Of a DNA stretch of 64,000 nt, positions 10,115-21,865 are shown one piece after another. The first letter of the stretch is position 1. Each line of letters opens with the position of its first letter. Location of the stretch: NCBI RefSeq assembly GCF_008728515.1, contig NC_044985.1, positions 79,708,155 to 79,772,154 on the forward strand. Reading direction: 5' to 3'. The position numbers and the translations under genes were made by a program. This stretch comes from Papio anubis. Lineage: Eukaryota > Chordata > Mammalia > Primates > Cercopithecidae. The notes beneath the pieces are model-generated. The model made no database searches, was not told where the DNA came from, and worked only from the letters and a program-made list of their open reading frames with translations.

Positions 10115-10555
10115 GTGAGGTCTAAGGTGTGCGTTGAACAACCAAGGACACTGGGTGGGTCCCTCCAATATCCTCTGATTACTGAAGTAGATCCTCACAC
10201 TTCCGCACCCTCCTTCTAACTGAGCTGGGTGCCCGGACCGCTGCCTTAACCCCTCAGAGGTCTCGGAGAAACACCGGAATGAAATGATTACAAATTTCAT
10301 TGCTAATGTGGGCGAGTGGAATAATGCGAACAAAGCATGCAAAGGCAGGAGCCAGTAAACACCTTTCATCATTCATGTGCTTCCAACCCCTGTGCTGTTG
10401 ACTCTTCTCACTCTCTAGAAAACTATCCTTTGGAAGAATACCAGTAAAGGAAACTTTCAACAAGTCTTGAAACCAACATTCACAGATGGTTTACTACATG
10501 AAAAGTGGTGTGCTAAGCCCAGATGTGACCAAGACATAATTCTTTAGCCACAGGC
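10115..10555. other. Unassigned sequence right of the CpG island
   Basis: CpG density falls quickly after about 10240. There is no recognised repeat or exon. It could hold a divergent non-coding first exon, but nothing in the sequence proves it. Confidence 0.4.
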
Positions 10556-10559
10556 TAGG

Positions 10560-10958
10560 GGGGTGTCCAAGCAAGCACTTAGCATGTAGTGGAGACGGTG
10601 CTAGGAATGGCAGTCCTCAGGGAGAACATAAAGCACCAGCTATTTTTCTCACGGAGGGTATGGAAGGGATGTGGAAGCTGAAATGTGAAGGAAGAAGAAA
10701 TGCCAGGCGAAGAATGCCAGGCAAAAAGCAGGTCACATACGAAGACCTGAGACAAGAGAGCATAGCTATTGGAAGTAGTGAAAATGGTTCTGAAAGGTTG
10801 ACGGAGTAGCTTTGGGTAAAGGGGATTGGAGCCAGTCTAGAGATGAAGCTGAGGTGATAAGCAGGTGGTATATCTTAAAGGACCCTATAAAAGGGCAGGA
10901 GTTTGGATGTCAAAAGCAACTGACCTCCACTGAAAAGTTTTATGCTAAGAAATGGCAG
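10560..10958 (-). mobile_element. L2 LINE, first block of a split element
   Basis: Phrases such as aagcacttagcatgt, gaagacctgagacaagagag, aaagggcaggagtttgga and tatgctaagaaatgg follow the L2 antisense strand. The match breaks where L1 begins and resumes at about 12830 with the next expected L2 segment. Confidence 0.7.
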
Positions 10959-11053
10959 AATTCCATCCTGAAATTAACGAGGAACCTCAAGTGGTCATAA
11001 ATAGCCAAAACAATCTTGAAATTGAAGAATAAAGTTGGAGTACTCACACTTCT

Positions 11054-11352
11054 TTTTTTTTTTTTTTTTTTGAAACGGAGTCTTGCTCTGTCGCTTGGGC
11101 TGGAGTGCAGTGGCGGGATCTCAGCTCACTGCAAGCTCCGCCTCCCAGGTTTACGCCATTCTCCTGCCTCAGCCTCCCGAGTAGCTGGGACTATAGGCGC
11201 CCGCCACCTCGCCCAGCTAGTTTTTTGCATTTTTTAGTAGAGACGGGGTTTCACCGTGTTAGCCAGGATAGTCTCGATCTCCTGACCTCCTGATCTGCCC
11301 CTCTCGGCCTCCCAAAGTGCTGGGATTACAGGCTTGAGCCACCGCGCCCGGC
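11054..11352 (-). mobile_element. AluY, Old World monkey AluYR-like
   Basis: A young, nearly consensus full-length Alu with a poly-T tail. Variants include cacctcgcccagctag, gtattttttagtag-type spacing and ggcttgagccaccgcgcccgg, which I associate with cercopithecid AluYR. The target duplication ctcacacttct occurs at 11043-11053 and 11353-11363 within L1 sequence. Confidence 0.93.
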
Positions 11353-11713
11353 CTCACACTTCTTGATTTCAGAACTTACTACAAAACTATAGTGACCTTA
11401 ACAATTTATTTTCAACAAATGATGTTGGGAAAACTAAATGTCCATATGCGGAAAAAATGCAGTTGGACCTTTACCTAAAATCATTCTATACAAAATTATC
11501 TCAAAATTGATCAAAGATGTAACTGTAAGGTCTTAAACTATAAAACTCTTAGAAGAAAACTTAGAAGAACCGCTTCACGACACTGGATTTGGCAGTGATT
11601 TCTTGGACATGACACCAAAACGACAAAGAAAAAATAGACAATCCGGTTGCATCAGAATAAAAAACCTTTGTGCATCAAAGAATACTCTCATCAGTAAAAA
11701 GACAGTCCACACA

Positions 11714-12024
11714 GGCCGGGTGCGGTGGCTCACGCCTGCAATCCCAGCACTTTGGAAGGCCAAGGCGGGTGGATCACGAAGTCAGGAGATCGAGACCATT
11801 CTGCCTAACACGGTGAAACCCCATCTCTACTAAAAATACAACAACAACAACAACAACAAAATAGCCAGGCGCGGTGGCGGGCACCTGTAGTGCCAGCTAC
11901 TCAGGAGGCTGAGGCAGGAGAATGGCATGAACCCGGGAGGGAGAGGTTGCAGTGAGCTGAGATCGTGCACTGCATTCCAGCCTGGGCAATAGAGTGAGAC
12001 TCCATCTCCAAAAAAAAAAAAAAA
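11714..12024 (+). mobile_element. AluY with an internal (CAA)n expansion
   Basis: A full-length Alu. The aaaaatac position after the A-box half is expanded to about seven CAA units at about 11838-11860. The tail is pure poly-A. A short tccaca duplication flanks it in L1 sequence. Confidence 0.93.
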
Positions 12025-12829
12025 TCCACAGAATGGAAGCAAATATTTGCAAATCTGATGAAGGATTAATGTACAGAATATTAACAAGTGTTAATGAGGA
12101 TGTAGAGAAATTGGAACTCTTGTGCACCACTGCTGAGAATGTAAAATGGTGCAGCTGGTATGGAAAATAGTATGGCAGTTCCTCCAAAAATTAAAATAGA
12201 AATACCTTATGATCCAACAATTCCACTTCTGGTACAAATCCAAAGAAGTGAAAGCTGGGACACAAACATATATATATGCTCATATTTATAGCAGCATTAT
12301 TCACAATAGTCAAAAGGTGAAGCAACCCAAATGTCCTTTGATAGACAAATGCATAAACAAAATGTAGCATATACATTCAGCCTTTTAAAAAGGAAGGAAA
12401 TTCTGACACATTGCCACATCTCTACATCTGCTACAACATAGATAAAACTTGAAGACATTATGACAACTGAAATTGGCCAGTCACAAAATAAAAAAAATAC
12501 GGTATGATTCCACTCATCTGAGATAGGTAGAGTAACCAAATGTATATAGAAAGAAATTAGAATGGTGGTTGCCAGGGACTGGAAGAGGGAGGGCCAAGAA
12601 AGGGAATGAGGGAATTAATGTTTAATGGGTACAGAGTTTCAATTATGCAAGATGAAAAAAAAATTTGAAGATGAATGGTGGTGATGGTTGTACCACAATG
12701 TGAATGGACTTCATGCTGCTGAATCGTACACTTGACAATGATTAGAATGGTAAATTTTATGCTATATATGTTTTACCATAATTTTAGAAATTTGTTATAA
12801 ATATCCTTAAAATAAGAGGAGGAAAACTG

Positions 12830-15000
12830 AAGCCAAAAATAAAGAAGGAAAAATGACAGGAACATATTCCCATTTTACAGAAACCACCCTAATTTCAGCA
12901 TGGTAGAAGGATAGGAGGTAGGTGGGACTGGCAGTAACAGAGAGACCTGTTAGAAGACTATTACAAGAGTACAGTGAGGGATGAGGATGGCTGGAATTGA
13001 GCCAATGACAGTAGGAATGGAGCAGATACATTCAAGAGATATGCGGGAGATGACTTCATTAAGTAGTAGATGTTTAAAGTAAAAGTAGGTTGAGGATCAT
13101 TTTACTGCTTTGGATACCTGAATGGATGGTGGTATTATTCACTGAGTAAAAAAAAGGAGAAGAATAAACAGGCTTTACAGAGAAAGTGATGAGTCCAGCA
13201 TTGGGCACGTTGAGTGTGAGATAGCTATAGGACATGGAAGTGTGTATATGGCTGGTAGACATTGCACGTATTGGTCAGAGCTCAGAAGATAATTCCTGGG
13301 CTAAGGACATGGATCTGAAGCTAACATATAAATGACATCTGAATCCATGAGCATACATGAAATGGTTTGAGGAGTGTGTAGGGACAGAACAGCAAGGAAC
13401 CTAGTAAAGAAAAAACTAAAACCTAAACACTAACAATCTTTATGAACTGGATAGAGGGGGATCCTGCAAAGAAAACTGAGAAAAAGTTAGCTAGAGATAA
13501 CAGGGAACTCAGAGTATAGAATCATAGAAACCAAGAAAAACAATATTTCAGGAAAAAGAATATAGAGAACAGTATCAAAAGCTTCTGACAATATGTAATC
13601 TAAGGATTTAAAGGTATCCATTGGATAGAGTGCCAAATAAGTCATTGGTGAATGTGGCAAAGGAGTTTCAGTACAATGCAGTGGGAGGATTTGGGGCCAG
13701 ATTCCAGAGGCTGAAGAGTGAAAGGAGGGAGACCACCAGAATAGACAATCTTCAGAAAGTTTAGGTTATGAACAAGAGAGAGAGACTGGGGACTAAAAGG
13801 ATTCAGGGAGAGAGGCACTATATTTTTTCAAATAGGAAAGTTTTGTTTGTGTTTAAATGCAAATAGGAAGGGAGAAGATGAAGACAGAGAAAAAAGTAAA
13901 AAGAGATAGGATTAATTTCAGACGGAGAGATCTTGTAAGAACACCTTGTAAAAGGAAGGAGGAGGAAGGATGAGTGGAAATATGGGTGTTTAAAGCTTGC
14001 TTGTGTATAGTTGGGGACATCCCTCCCCCCCCAAAAAAAAATGAATTTTATTTTCTCTGTGGTATAGAAAGCAAAATCACCTTCCAAGAATGAAAGGAAA
14101 GGTAGGAGGCAGGGGATGGTCAAAAATTTGAGGAGGAAGAAGTTTCAATAACTATGTGGCAGAAATGGAGAGAGAACAAAAGTGATTAAATAGAGGAAAA
14201 GCTCAGCTGAAATTGAAGCCTCTGAATCAGCGCCAGCGACAATCCACTTGGCTCTGCACCCCTTTCCAAAGGTCTTCAACACACCAGACTTAGGTTCAGA
14301 GAAGACAAACACACAGTGTCTTTCCCAGGCTGGTATAACAGGAGGACAGAGCAAGAGAATGAAGAAGCTGATAAGAGTGAAGTTGAAATAAAAAATCACA
14401 GAAACTAAAATAATGAGTAGAGGAAGAAAGGACTGTTAAATACGGAGAAAGGGAATGGGATGGAGAGGGTCTCAGAGAGGGTGACATAGTGGGAGAAACT
14501 AACTCTCAAAACACAAAGTGAAGGAGTGAGGGTATTGTCTCTGTGATTTCAGAAGTGGAGCAATTCCAGGTGTTGAGAATGTCCCCAGTGTGCCCACACA
14601 AGTGGGGACTGAAGTGAAGGACTTTGCCATGGAAGGTCAAGGAACTAAGTTCCTCAAGCTATGGCTGTTCCCATGGATGCTGAAGTAGCAGAGTGGAGGG
14701 GAGAACTGTGAGCCAATGTCTTCAACAAATGAAGCTGAGTCAAGGAGAGGAGATGCTATGAGCCTAAGATTCGTAGGAATTCATAGTGGAAAACAGAAGA
14801 TAAATGTTGCAGACCCCATCTCCCAAATTTGAAAGAATGGAAAAGCCTACACAGAAACAGGCTCGAGGGAGAGACAAATTTCATTAAAGACCTGGAGATA
14901 AGAATAGAGTTCTGAAAATGGGTTGAAGCCCTAGTTTTGTTTCATAGCCTAAGGGTACAGTGATAAGATTTGAAAGCCAGTACAGTACTAGGGGGTTCAG
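12830..15000 (-). mobile_element. L2 LINE, main block of a split element
   Basis: The sequence continues the L2 antisense after the L1M insertion: gagagacctgttagaagacta, tgaatggatggtgg, gcattgggcacgttgagtgtg, gtgaatgtggcaaaggag, ggtgttgagaatgtcc. About 2 kb of L2 is present, long for this family in a primate genome. No open frame survives. The right boundary is approximate. Confidence 0.7.
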
Positions 15001-16540
15001 AAGCAAAAAGCACTTAGAAAGAGTACAAGAAAAAAACAAGATTGCCTCAAGGGTTTATTCTATAGGCAATAACCAACAGATATAAAGGTGTACTAGGTTT
15101 AGCGGCTGCCAACCTGATGCCAAAAGAACTAGTCCCAGCAGTTCCCAGATGTTTAGAAGGAGTTTCAGATTCTTGGCAAAAGTTCAAGGTTAACTGGATT
15201 GCTTCATGGAGGGTCATAGTCCACATGAGCAGGCCAGGAGACATTGAGGGATTCACAGCAGCAGCACGAGACAGAGATGAGCCTAAACATTAGTCATCCA
15301 CCTTCCACTCTTTACCATCTGCCAGCTTTCCTTCTTCAATCCTCTATCTCACTGTCCATTCACTTCAATCTCAAAAGCCATCGTTGAAATATACAAACAT
15401 CAGGCTCTTCCGACTTGCTACATTGCCTCCGCTAGGCCGCCGTATATAGCTCCCCTGGAGTCAACCTCTGATTTGCAGAATCCTGTTTCTAAATTTGTCT
15501 TTGGGTGAGTATCTTGCCAGAATTATGGAAGGAAAGTACTTTTTTAAAAATTGGCAAGGACAATTCCTTTGTATTTGTCAGTTATCGTGATCCCTGTCAA
15601 GCAAGAAGAATGTGGCTCTCAGGACTGAGTTCTTAGAGTAATTCTCACAATAATCAGTAATGTCACCAATTCTACTGAGTGCTGAGATGGGAGAACTAAG
15701 CAAACTAATCTCTGCCACCACTGTTCAGGTTAAGACCAGCTCAAAATCCTGACAAGAATCAATCTAGTTCTCAAAATGTTCTGAATGAAGTTTTTGTTTA
15801 GACATGTTGGACCACTGTAGCTCACAAATTATAAAAAGGAAATTTATCAGCCTTGTTATTTGTCTCTTGAAAGATCCTCTTTTGCACTTAGTGCTTGATT
15901 TGGGTAAAGCTGTCTGTATGCTTTTGGTTTACTAATCTATAAATATGGAAGCCCTTTTTAAAAGAAGGTATCTGGGGACTAAAACTGGTTCCTCCATTTA
16001 ACCAAATGTGAAAGATCAAATAAAGAAAAGAAATTGACTTGCTGATATTTCGGTTCCCTGAGCTTGAACTTCAGTTACATTTACGATCTTGTGTTTTCTC
16101 TCATGGTTTGGATGTTTTTTGCTAAAATGATTTTATTAGACATGAACCAAATGTTTGCTTAGGAATTTTATACCCAAACTTGTGCTGATTCTAAGGGAAT
16201 TTTTTACAAGACTATGTTTTATTTTCCTTTAAAATATATTATGTAAGCTTATGCAGCTGCTGAGTTCTGACTTTTTATGTTGTTATTTGTTACTACTTAT
16301 TTTTTTTACCTCCTAGTTTTGAAACTGTAGCATGTGTGGAAGGAAGCAAGGAGTACTGGAGCTTATTTTCCATCCTCCTTTGAGGCAGTGTGGCAGCTTT
16401 TTTGTTACCTTAGGATGGAGTATAAGGTTGGGAAAATCAAATGTACAACTTAAAAGAGTCCAGAATCTGTTTTTGTTTGTTTGTTTTGCCATGCTTCTTT
16501 GTGAACTGATACTTGTCCTCATTATCCTCATCTTGCTCGG
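15001..16540. other. Unassigned sequence between two L2 elements
   Basis: The first few hundred bases may be diverged L2 5' sequence. The remainder has no repeat or gene that I recognise. A 110-codon frame at 16332-16664 runs into L2 sequence and shows no known domain. Confidence 0.35.
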
Positions 16541-16544
16541 TCAA

Positions 16545-17266
16545 CTAATATTTCCTACCTGCAGTAGGCCAGACACCATTCTAGGCACGGGAGATACAGA
16601 GAGCAGCCAAGATCCCAGTTTCTGTTCTAGGAAAGAGAAATGGAAAATTAGTGAGAAAAAATAAGTAAATTAATAAATGAATAATTTGAGTTAGTAAAAA
16701 GTCCAAAAAGAAAATGAAACAAGGTAATAGGAGAGACTGTTATCAATGAACACATCTTCCAGGAGACATTTGAGCTGGGATCTGAATGACAAAAATGAGC
16801 CAGCCATTCAAATATTTTGGAAATGAGTTTCCCAGGAAGTAAGGAGCAGCTAGATCAAAGGTCCAAGTAAGGGAATGAGCTTGAAAAGTCCAAAGACCTG
16901 AAGAAGGCCAGGAACATAGTGAGGAAGGATGTTATTTTAATTACATGGAGAAATCATAAACTGAAACAGGGCAAAAGTGGTAGCAGGAAAGCCAATTAAG
17001 AGCCTACTGGAATAGGCTCGGGAAATAGCAATGATGGCTTAAACTAGGAGGAGGCAATGGAGATGGAGAGCAGAGGACAAATCAGAGATATATTTTGGAA
17101 GAAAATCTAATAGGACTCGCTCGACTAGAGGTAAGGGAGGAGAATAAGGTAAAATTACTCCTAGGGTTTTTTTGCCTGAGCCTCTTGGTGGATGGTTGTG
17201 CCTTAAAATGAGGAAGGCCAGGAAGTGGGAAGACATGTTGGAAGGTGAAAGAAAATTTAAAACTCA
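16545..17266 (-). mobile_element. L2 LINE, left block of a four-level nest
   Basis: Antisense L2 landmarks include gagcctactggaataggct, gatggcttaaactagg, gatatattttgga, ttactcctagg and ggtggatggttgtgcc. The element resumes at 19340 after an Alu and a composite L1 insertion. Confidence 0.8.
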
Positions 17267-17267
17267 T

Positions 17268-17533
17268 CTGGGCACGTTGGCTCATGCCTGTAATCCCAGC
17301 ACTTTGGGAGGCTGTTATGGGTAGATCACCTGAGGTCAGGAGTTCTAGACCAGCCTGGCCAACATGCTACAAAAATTAGCTGGGTGTCGTGGTGTAAGCC
17401 TGTAAATTCCAGCTACTTGGGAGGCTGAGGTATGAGAATCACTTGAATCCAGGAGGCAAAGGCTGCAGTGAGCCGAGGTCGCCTCACTGTACTCCAGCCT
17501 GTGTAACAGTGCAAGACTGTCAAAAAAAAAAAA
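17268..17533 (+). mobile_element. Alu SINE with internal deletion
   Basis: The Alu runs from ctgggcacgttggctcatg to gtgcaagactgtc plus poly-A. About 25 bases are missing after cagcctggccaacatg. The tail grades into a long purine repeat. Confidence 0.9.
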
Positions 17534-17638
17534 AGGAAAGGAAAGGAGAGGGGAGGGGGGAGGGAAGAGGGAAGAGGGAAGAGGGAGGGGAGGGGGAAAG
17601 GAGGGCAAAGGAAGGAAGGAAAGAAGGAAGGAAATAAA
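17521..17638 (+). repeat. Polypurine simple repeat grown from an Alu tail
   Basis: About 118 bases are almost uninterrupted A/G in the units ggaaa, ggggagg, gggaaga and ggaagg. It begins in the poly-A tail of the Alu at 17268-17533. The long homopurine tract could form triplex DNA and is probably length-variable. Confidence 0.95.
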
Positions 17639-18136
17639 ATATAAAATTCAGTTGTTTTGTAGTGGTGATTTCTGAGATTTTAGTACACCCGTCACCTGAG
17701 CAGTGTACACTGTACTCAATATGTAGTTTTTTATCCTTCACCCCCTCCCACCTTCCACCCTGAGTCCCCAGAGTCCATCATTCTTATGCCTTTGCATCCT
17801 CATAGCTTAGCTCCCACTTACAAGTGAGAACATACAGTATTTGGTTTTCCATTTCTGAGTTACTTCACTTAGAATAATGGCCTCCAGATCCATCCAAGTT
17901 GCTGCAAAAGACATTATTTTATTCCTTTTTTATGGCTGAGAAGCATTCATGGTGTATAAATACCACATCTTCTTTATCCACTCATTGGTTGATGGGCACT
18001 TATGTTGGCTCCATATTATTGCAACTGTGAATTGTACTGCTATGAACGTGGGTGTGCTTGTGTCTTTTTTATTTAATGACTTTTTTTCCTTTGGGTAGAT
18101 ACCCAGTAGTGGGACAGCTAGATCGAATGATAGTTC

Positions 18137-19032
18137 TGTTACCAGGGATTCTGCCTTCGGATGGATCCTTTAACCAAGATCAACAGAGCTGGAACTCTAG
18201 CCCAGCAATCTCAGTTCTTGTGATAGTGAGCAAAGAAATGCAAACTGACACCAAAGTGCAAGCTCAAAGCAAAGTTTTTTAAAGCACAGTAATACGCTCT
18301 CAAAGGGAGAGTGGGCCAATTTATGCAAAGTGAAATCAGCCCCTCTTTGCAGAGCTCAGGGTGCTTTTATGGGGTTTGTGGGGAGGAGTTGAGGTTTGGG
18401 CTGTATTTGAGTGACAGGATGACGTCATTTGATTGGCAGTTTATGGTTACATAGATGAAGTTAAACAGAATGTTTTGCCCGAACTTTCATTAAGAAAAGC
18501 CCACTCAGGGGGGCAAAACCACATGTAAATTTTACTATAATGACTGTATAATGAGGATGGGGTTACCTAGGGTTATGGCCTAGATCAAGCTTGTCCAAAT
18601 GCAGCCCAGGACAGCTCTGAATGTAGCCCAGCACAAATTTGTAAGCTTTCTTAAAACATTATGAGATTTTTGGAAATTTTTTTTTTTTTTTTTTTTTTGC
18701 TCATCAGCTATTGTTAGTGTTAGTGTTAGTGTATTTTATGCATGGCCCAAGACAATTCTTCCAATGTGGCCCAGGGAAGCCAAAAGCTTGGAAAACCCCT
18801 GGCCTAGATGGACTGGGCATGCGCCATGTTAGGGAATTTTTATCTGTGCCGCAGTTTTTCTTTCCCCAGGATGTGCTGGCCATAGACTTTACCACAAATT
18901 CTGTCCATTAGGGTGGAGTTAAGGTGATTTGAGGGCTGAACTTAGGTGGGCCAGGGCCTGTCTTAGTGACAGCCCTTCTGCTTTCTTCTCTCACCTCCTC
19001 CCAGCTGCTAATGTCTAACTATCTACCTAACA
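18137..19032 (-). mobile_element. Solo LTR, class I ERV-like, inside L1
   Basis: The element starts tgttaccagg and ends acctaaca on the plus strand, giving TGTTA/TAACA terminal inverted repeats. A 4-bp target duplication, gttc at 18133-18136 and gctc at 19033-19036, has one change. In minus orientation it has a CCATAAAAGC TATA-like box. Without the nested transposon it is about 670 bp. Family not named. Confidence 0.75.
18586..18801 (-). mobile_element. MER30-like hAT-Charlie MITE inside the LTR
   Basis: A 216-bp element bounded by perfect 8-bp target duplications gcctagat at 18578-18585 and 18802-18809, as expected for hAT. The inverted termini are caagcttgtccaa and, on the other strand, caggggttttccaagc. 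Internal phrases tcatcagctattgttagtg and aatgtggcccagggaagcc match MER30 as I remember it. A gttagt hexamer is present three times. Confidence 0.85.
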
Positions 19033-19339
19033 GCTCTACTTTTAGCTCTTTAAGGCATCTCCATACTGTTTTCTGTAATGGTGGTACTAATTTACATTCC
19101 CATAAGCAGTGTAAAAGTGTTCCCTTTTCACCACATCCACACCAACGTCTATTGTTTTTTGACTCTTTAATTGTGGCCATTCTTGTAGGAGTGAGGTGGT
19201 ATCACACTGTGGTTTTAATTTGCATTTCCCTGATGATTAGTGATGTGTAGCATTTTTTCATGTTTTTATTGACTGTATATCTTCTTTTAAGAACTGTCTA
19301 TTCATATTCTTTGCCCACTTTTTGGTAGGATTATTTCTT

Positions 19340-19580
19340 AAAAACTCAGTTTTAAGCATGTTAAGTTTCAGTTGCCTAGTAGGCATCCAGGTGAGATGTT
19401 GAGGAGGCAGGAAACCATCCTGGTCTGGGTGCGGCTCCTGTCAGGGTATAAACTCAAAGTTCATCTAAATATAGATGGCGATTGAAGCCATGAGATGAGA
19501 TGAGATCATCAAATGAGAGAGAATAAATAAAAAAAGAAAGAAAGGTGGTTTAAGAACCAAGCCCTGGGGGCTCTTGTTTT
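19340..19580 (-). mobile_element. L2 LINE, right block of the nest
   Basis: Phrases such as cagttttaagcatgttaag, aggcatccaggtgagatg, aagccatgagatgaga and ccaagccctggggg continue the L2 antisense from 17266. Confidence 0.8.
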
Positions 19581-20019
19581 CTTTTTCTTGAAACTTGAAA
19601 TTTAAAAATTACATATTTTGTCAACCCTTTATCAAAGAGTTATGCAAGTACAAAGTTAGAGTTATAATAGATAACTAAGATATAAAAGAACCCTACAAAA
19701 TGTGGTTGACAGTTCATGCATGTGGTATTTGTTTGTGAAAACCCTGAGCTATGTATGGACCAATTCCCATTAAAACAAATAATGATGTTGCTTTATTACC
19801 ACACGTTGACCTTCGGCTAATCACAACCAGCTCTGAAAAAATACAAATGACTGCATTAGTTTCTTTGAACACTAGAGGGAGATAAAGTCACCTGTAAATC
19901 AGGAAAAGAGAAAAATCCTTACTTTTTTCCTATAGAACTACTCTTACCACAGAATCATAGAGTATTTTAAAGTTTGATATTTTTTATAATCATCAAGAAA
20001 TATCGTCACGTATTATAAG
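19581..20019. other. Unassigned AT-rich sequence
   Basis: No repeat, exon or RNA gene recognised. Confidence 0.4.
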
Positions 20020-20029
20020 ACTGGAACAA

Positions 20030-20322
20030 GCCGGGCACGGTGGGTCACTCCTGTAATCCCAGCACTTTGGGAGGCCGAGGTGGGCAGATCACGTGAGCTC
20101 AGGAGTTGGAGACCAGCCTGGGCAACATGGTGAGATACTGTCTCTACAAAAAATACAAAAATTAGCCAGGCATGGTGGCATGCACCTGTAGTCTCAGCTA
20201 CTGGGAGGCTGGGGTGGGAGGATTGCTTAGGCCCAGGAAGTTGAGGCTGCAGTGAGCTGTGATCATACCACTGCACTCCAGCCTGGGCAACCGAAGGAGA
20301 CCCTGTCTCCAAAACAAAAAAC
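20030..20322 (+). mobile_element. Alu SINE (older, J/S type)
   Basis: Full-length, from gccgggcacggtgggtcac to tctccaaaacaaaaa. The target duplication actggaacaa occurs at 20020-20029 and 20323-20332. Confidence 0.95.
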
Positions 20323-20339
20323 ACTGGAACAAATTATGT

Positions 20340-20980
20340 ACGTTTAGAAAGCAGCCTGATTTATTTTTTAAACCAGGTTTTGCTAAAAGGCTTTTATATA
20401 TGCTAATAATGTGCTATGTTTTCAGGTGAGACCTTAGTCATTTTTATCTTGGGCAATGCGAAGCAAGAGCATATAAACCAGCTAATTTTTATTTGAAGAA
20501 ACAACTCTTCCTCCCTTGGAATTCCGGTAATAGGCTTACCGTAAGCCAAGTGTCAAAAGAATTGCCTCTCGACCTTATGTCTGTGGACTTTGAGAATGTG
20601 CTGTACTTCATCACGTTCCATGGTTTTCAGGTGGTTTAAAGGTCATGGGCACAGAGTTCATTCTGGACTTTTTATTTGCCCAATAAAATGCTTTTCAACT
20701 TTGCTAAGTAATCACATAGATATGTAGTGTTTTCATGATTGCCTGGGGCAACTAGAAAACTTTCTCTTTATTTACTTTGGTAATCTTTCTTAAAACATGC
20801 TAAAAAAAAAAAAAAAAAAGTCCTTTTTTCCAATCAAAGATTGAGTGTGAGCCCTGTCCAACAGTTCCTAGCCTACCAAATACTTTATTTGACCTTGTAA
20901 CTAATAAGTTCTCTTTTCCATAACCTCAACACTAAAGTGCTTCTGATAACTAAAGAGGAAAAATATATTTTCTATCTCTA
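20340..20980. other. Unassigned sequence
   Basis: An A18 tract lies at about 20803-20819. I recognise no element or gene. Confidence 0.4.
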
Positions 20981-20984
20981 GGGG

Positions 20985-21215
20985 AGGATTATGGTGTAGA
21001 AAAAGAGGCTGTTTTCTGGAATCAGAGTTGGTATAAATCCTGACTTTGTCTCTACTGGTTGGTGAAAGTGAAGAAGTTACTTTGCATCTGTAAATGATCA
21101 TTTTCTTTTCTCTAAATTGGAATTGCAACCTTTTAAAATTGTTGTGAGCATTAATTCAGATAATTATGAGAAGCATCTAGCTTAGTTCCTAGCACAAAGC
21201 AGATATTCCAACTTC
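20985..21215 (+). mobile_element. MIR SINE
   Basis: Near full length. The order is ggaatcagagttggt, aaatcctgactttgtc, gaagttactttgcatctg, attgttgtgagcattaattc, then agttcctagcacaaagcag. Confidence 0.8.
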
Positions 21216-21575
21216 CCTGTGCCTTCCTCTTTCCTTCTATCTGAAATACCTTATATTATAAAATGGTTTTATAAATCATATGCTCATAGACTATGTGTTC
21301 TGAAGTTATTTGCCAAGTGCTGGTGATAAGTGCGAACGTGACCTGGGTCACATTTGTAAGGCAGAGTTGCAAGAGTACATGTGGTCAGAGCTGTATTGCC
21401 CTATGCTCTACACAACTCTATACCACTAGGCTAGGTATAGAATCTCACGCAGTTCCTACATGGTCCATGATCAGCTACTCCTGAATATGGGCTTGGAAGC
21501 AGGGAGAGGGGCACTGTAAGTCAGGTAAGGGCTCTTGTCCCAGAAGAGAATAACTTCCGTTTTCCCTCCATAAAT
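21216..21575. other. Unassigned sequence
   Basis: A chance 63-codon frame at 21293-21484. No known feature. Confidence 0.35.
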
Positions 21576-21579
21576 GTAA

Positions 21580-21865
21580 ATTCTACCTCCCCACCCCCAT
21601 AAAGGTCCAGTTCAAATTCTCCTTTCCCCAAAAGGCATTCCCAGCCTAACTGAAATCACCTTTACAAACACCTATAACATTTATCCAATTCAATCATCTG
21701 ACAACACGTTCTTTTCATTTCTACTTAATCATTTCATTTACCTGTGTCTCTCCAACTAGGTAGGTTTTTAAAGCAGAAGTCATGCCCTATTTCATAGTTT
21801 TTCACTTTAGCACATTTCACAATGCTCCACTTGAAATAGACATTCAATACATACTTCAGTGTAAC
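21580..21865 (+). mobile_element. L2 LINE 3' end
   Basis: The sequence ctacctccccacccc, cagttcaaattctcc, aaaaggcattcccagcc, ctgtgtctctccaactagg and attcaatacatac is the characteristic L2 3' terminal region. Confidence 0.75.

Larger units (their letters stand above)
10960..12800 (+). mobile_element. L1M LINE, ORF2 3' part and 3' UTR, carrying two Alus
   Basis: Recognisable L1 ORF2 landmarks are aggaacctcaa...tagccaaaacaatcttga, gatgttgggaaaact, aaaactcttagaagaaaac, aatgaggatgtagagaaatt and agcattattcacaatagtc. They are followed by a 3' UTR with gttgccagggactgg and cttgacaatgattagaatgg. It is 5'-truncated, riddled with stops and inserted into an L2. Alus at 11054-11352 and 11714-12024 are nested inside. 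Confidence 0.9.
17641..19338 (-). mobile_element. L1 (L1PB/L1MA-type) 3' end, split by an ERV LTR
   Basis: Antisense L1 3' UTR and ORF2 end landmarks appear: attttagtacacccgtcacc, cccacttacaagtgagaac, gggtagatacccagtagtgg, then after the LTR aaggcatctccatactg, ttgcatttccctgatgatta and tctttgcccactttttgg. It is 5'-truncated at about 19338, where L2 resumes. Confidence 0.9.
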
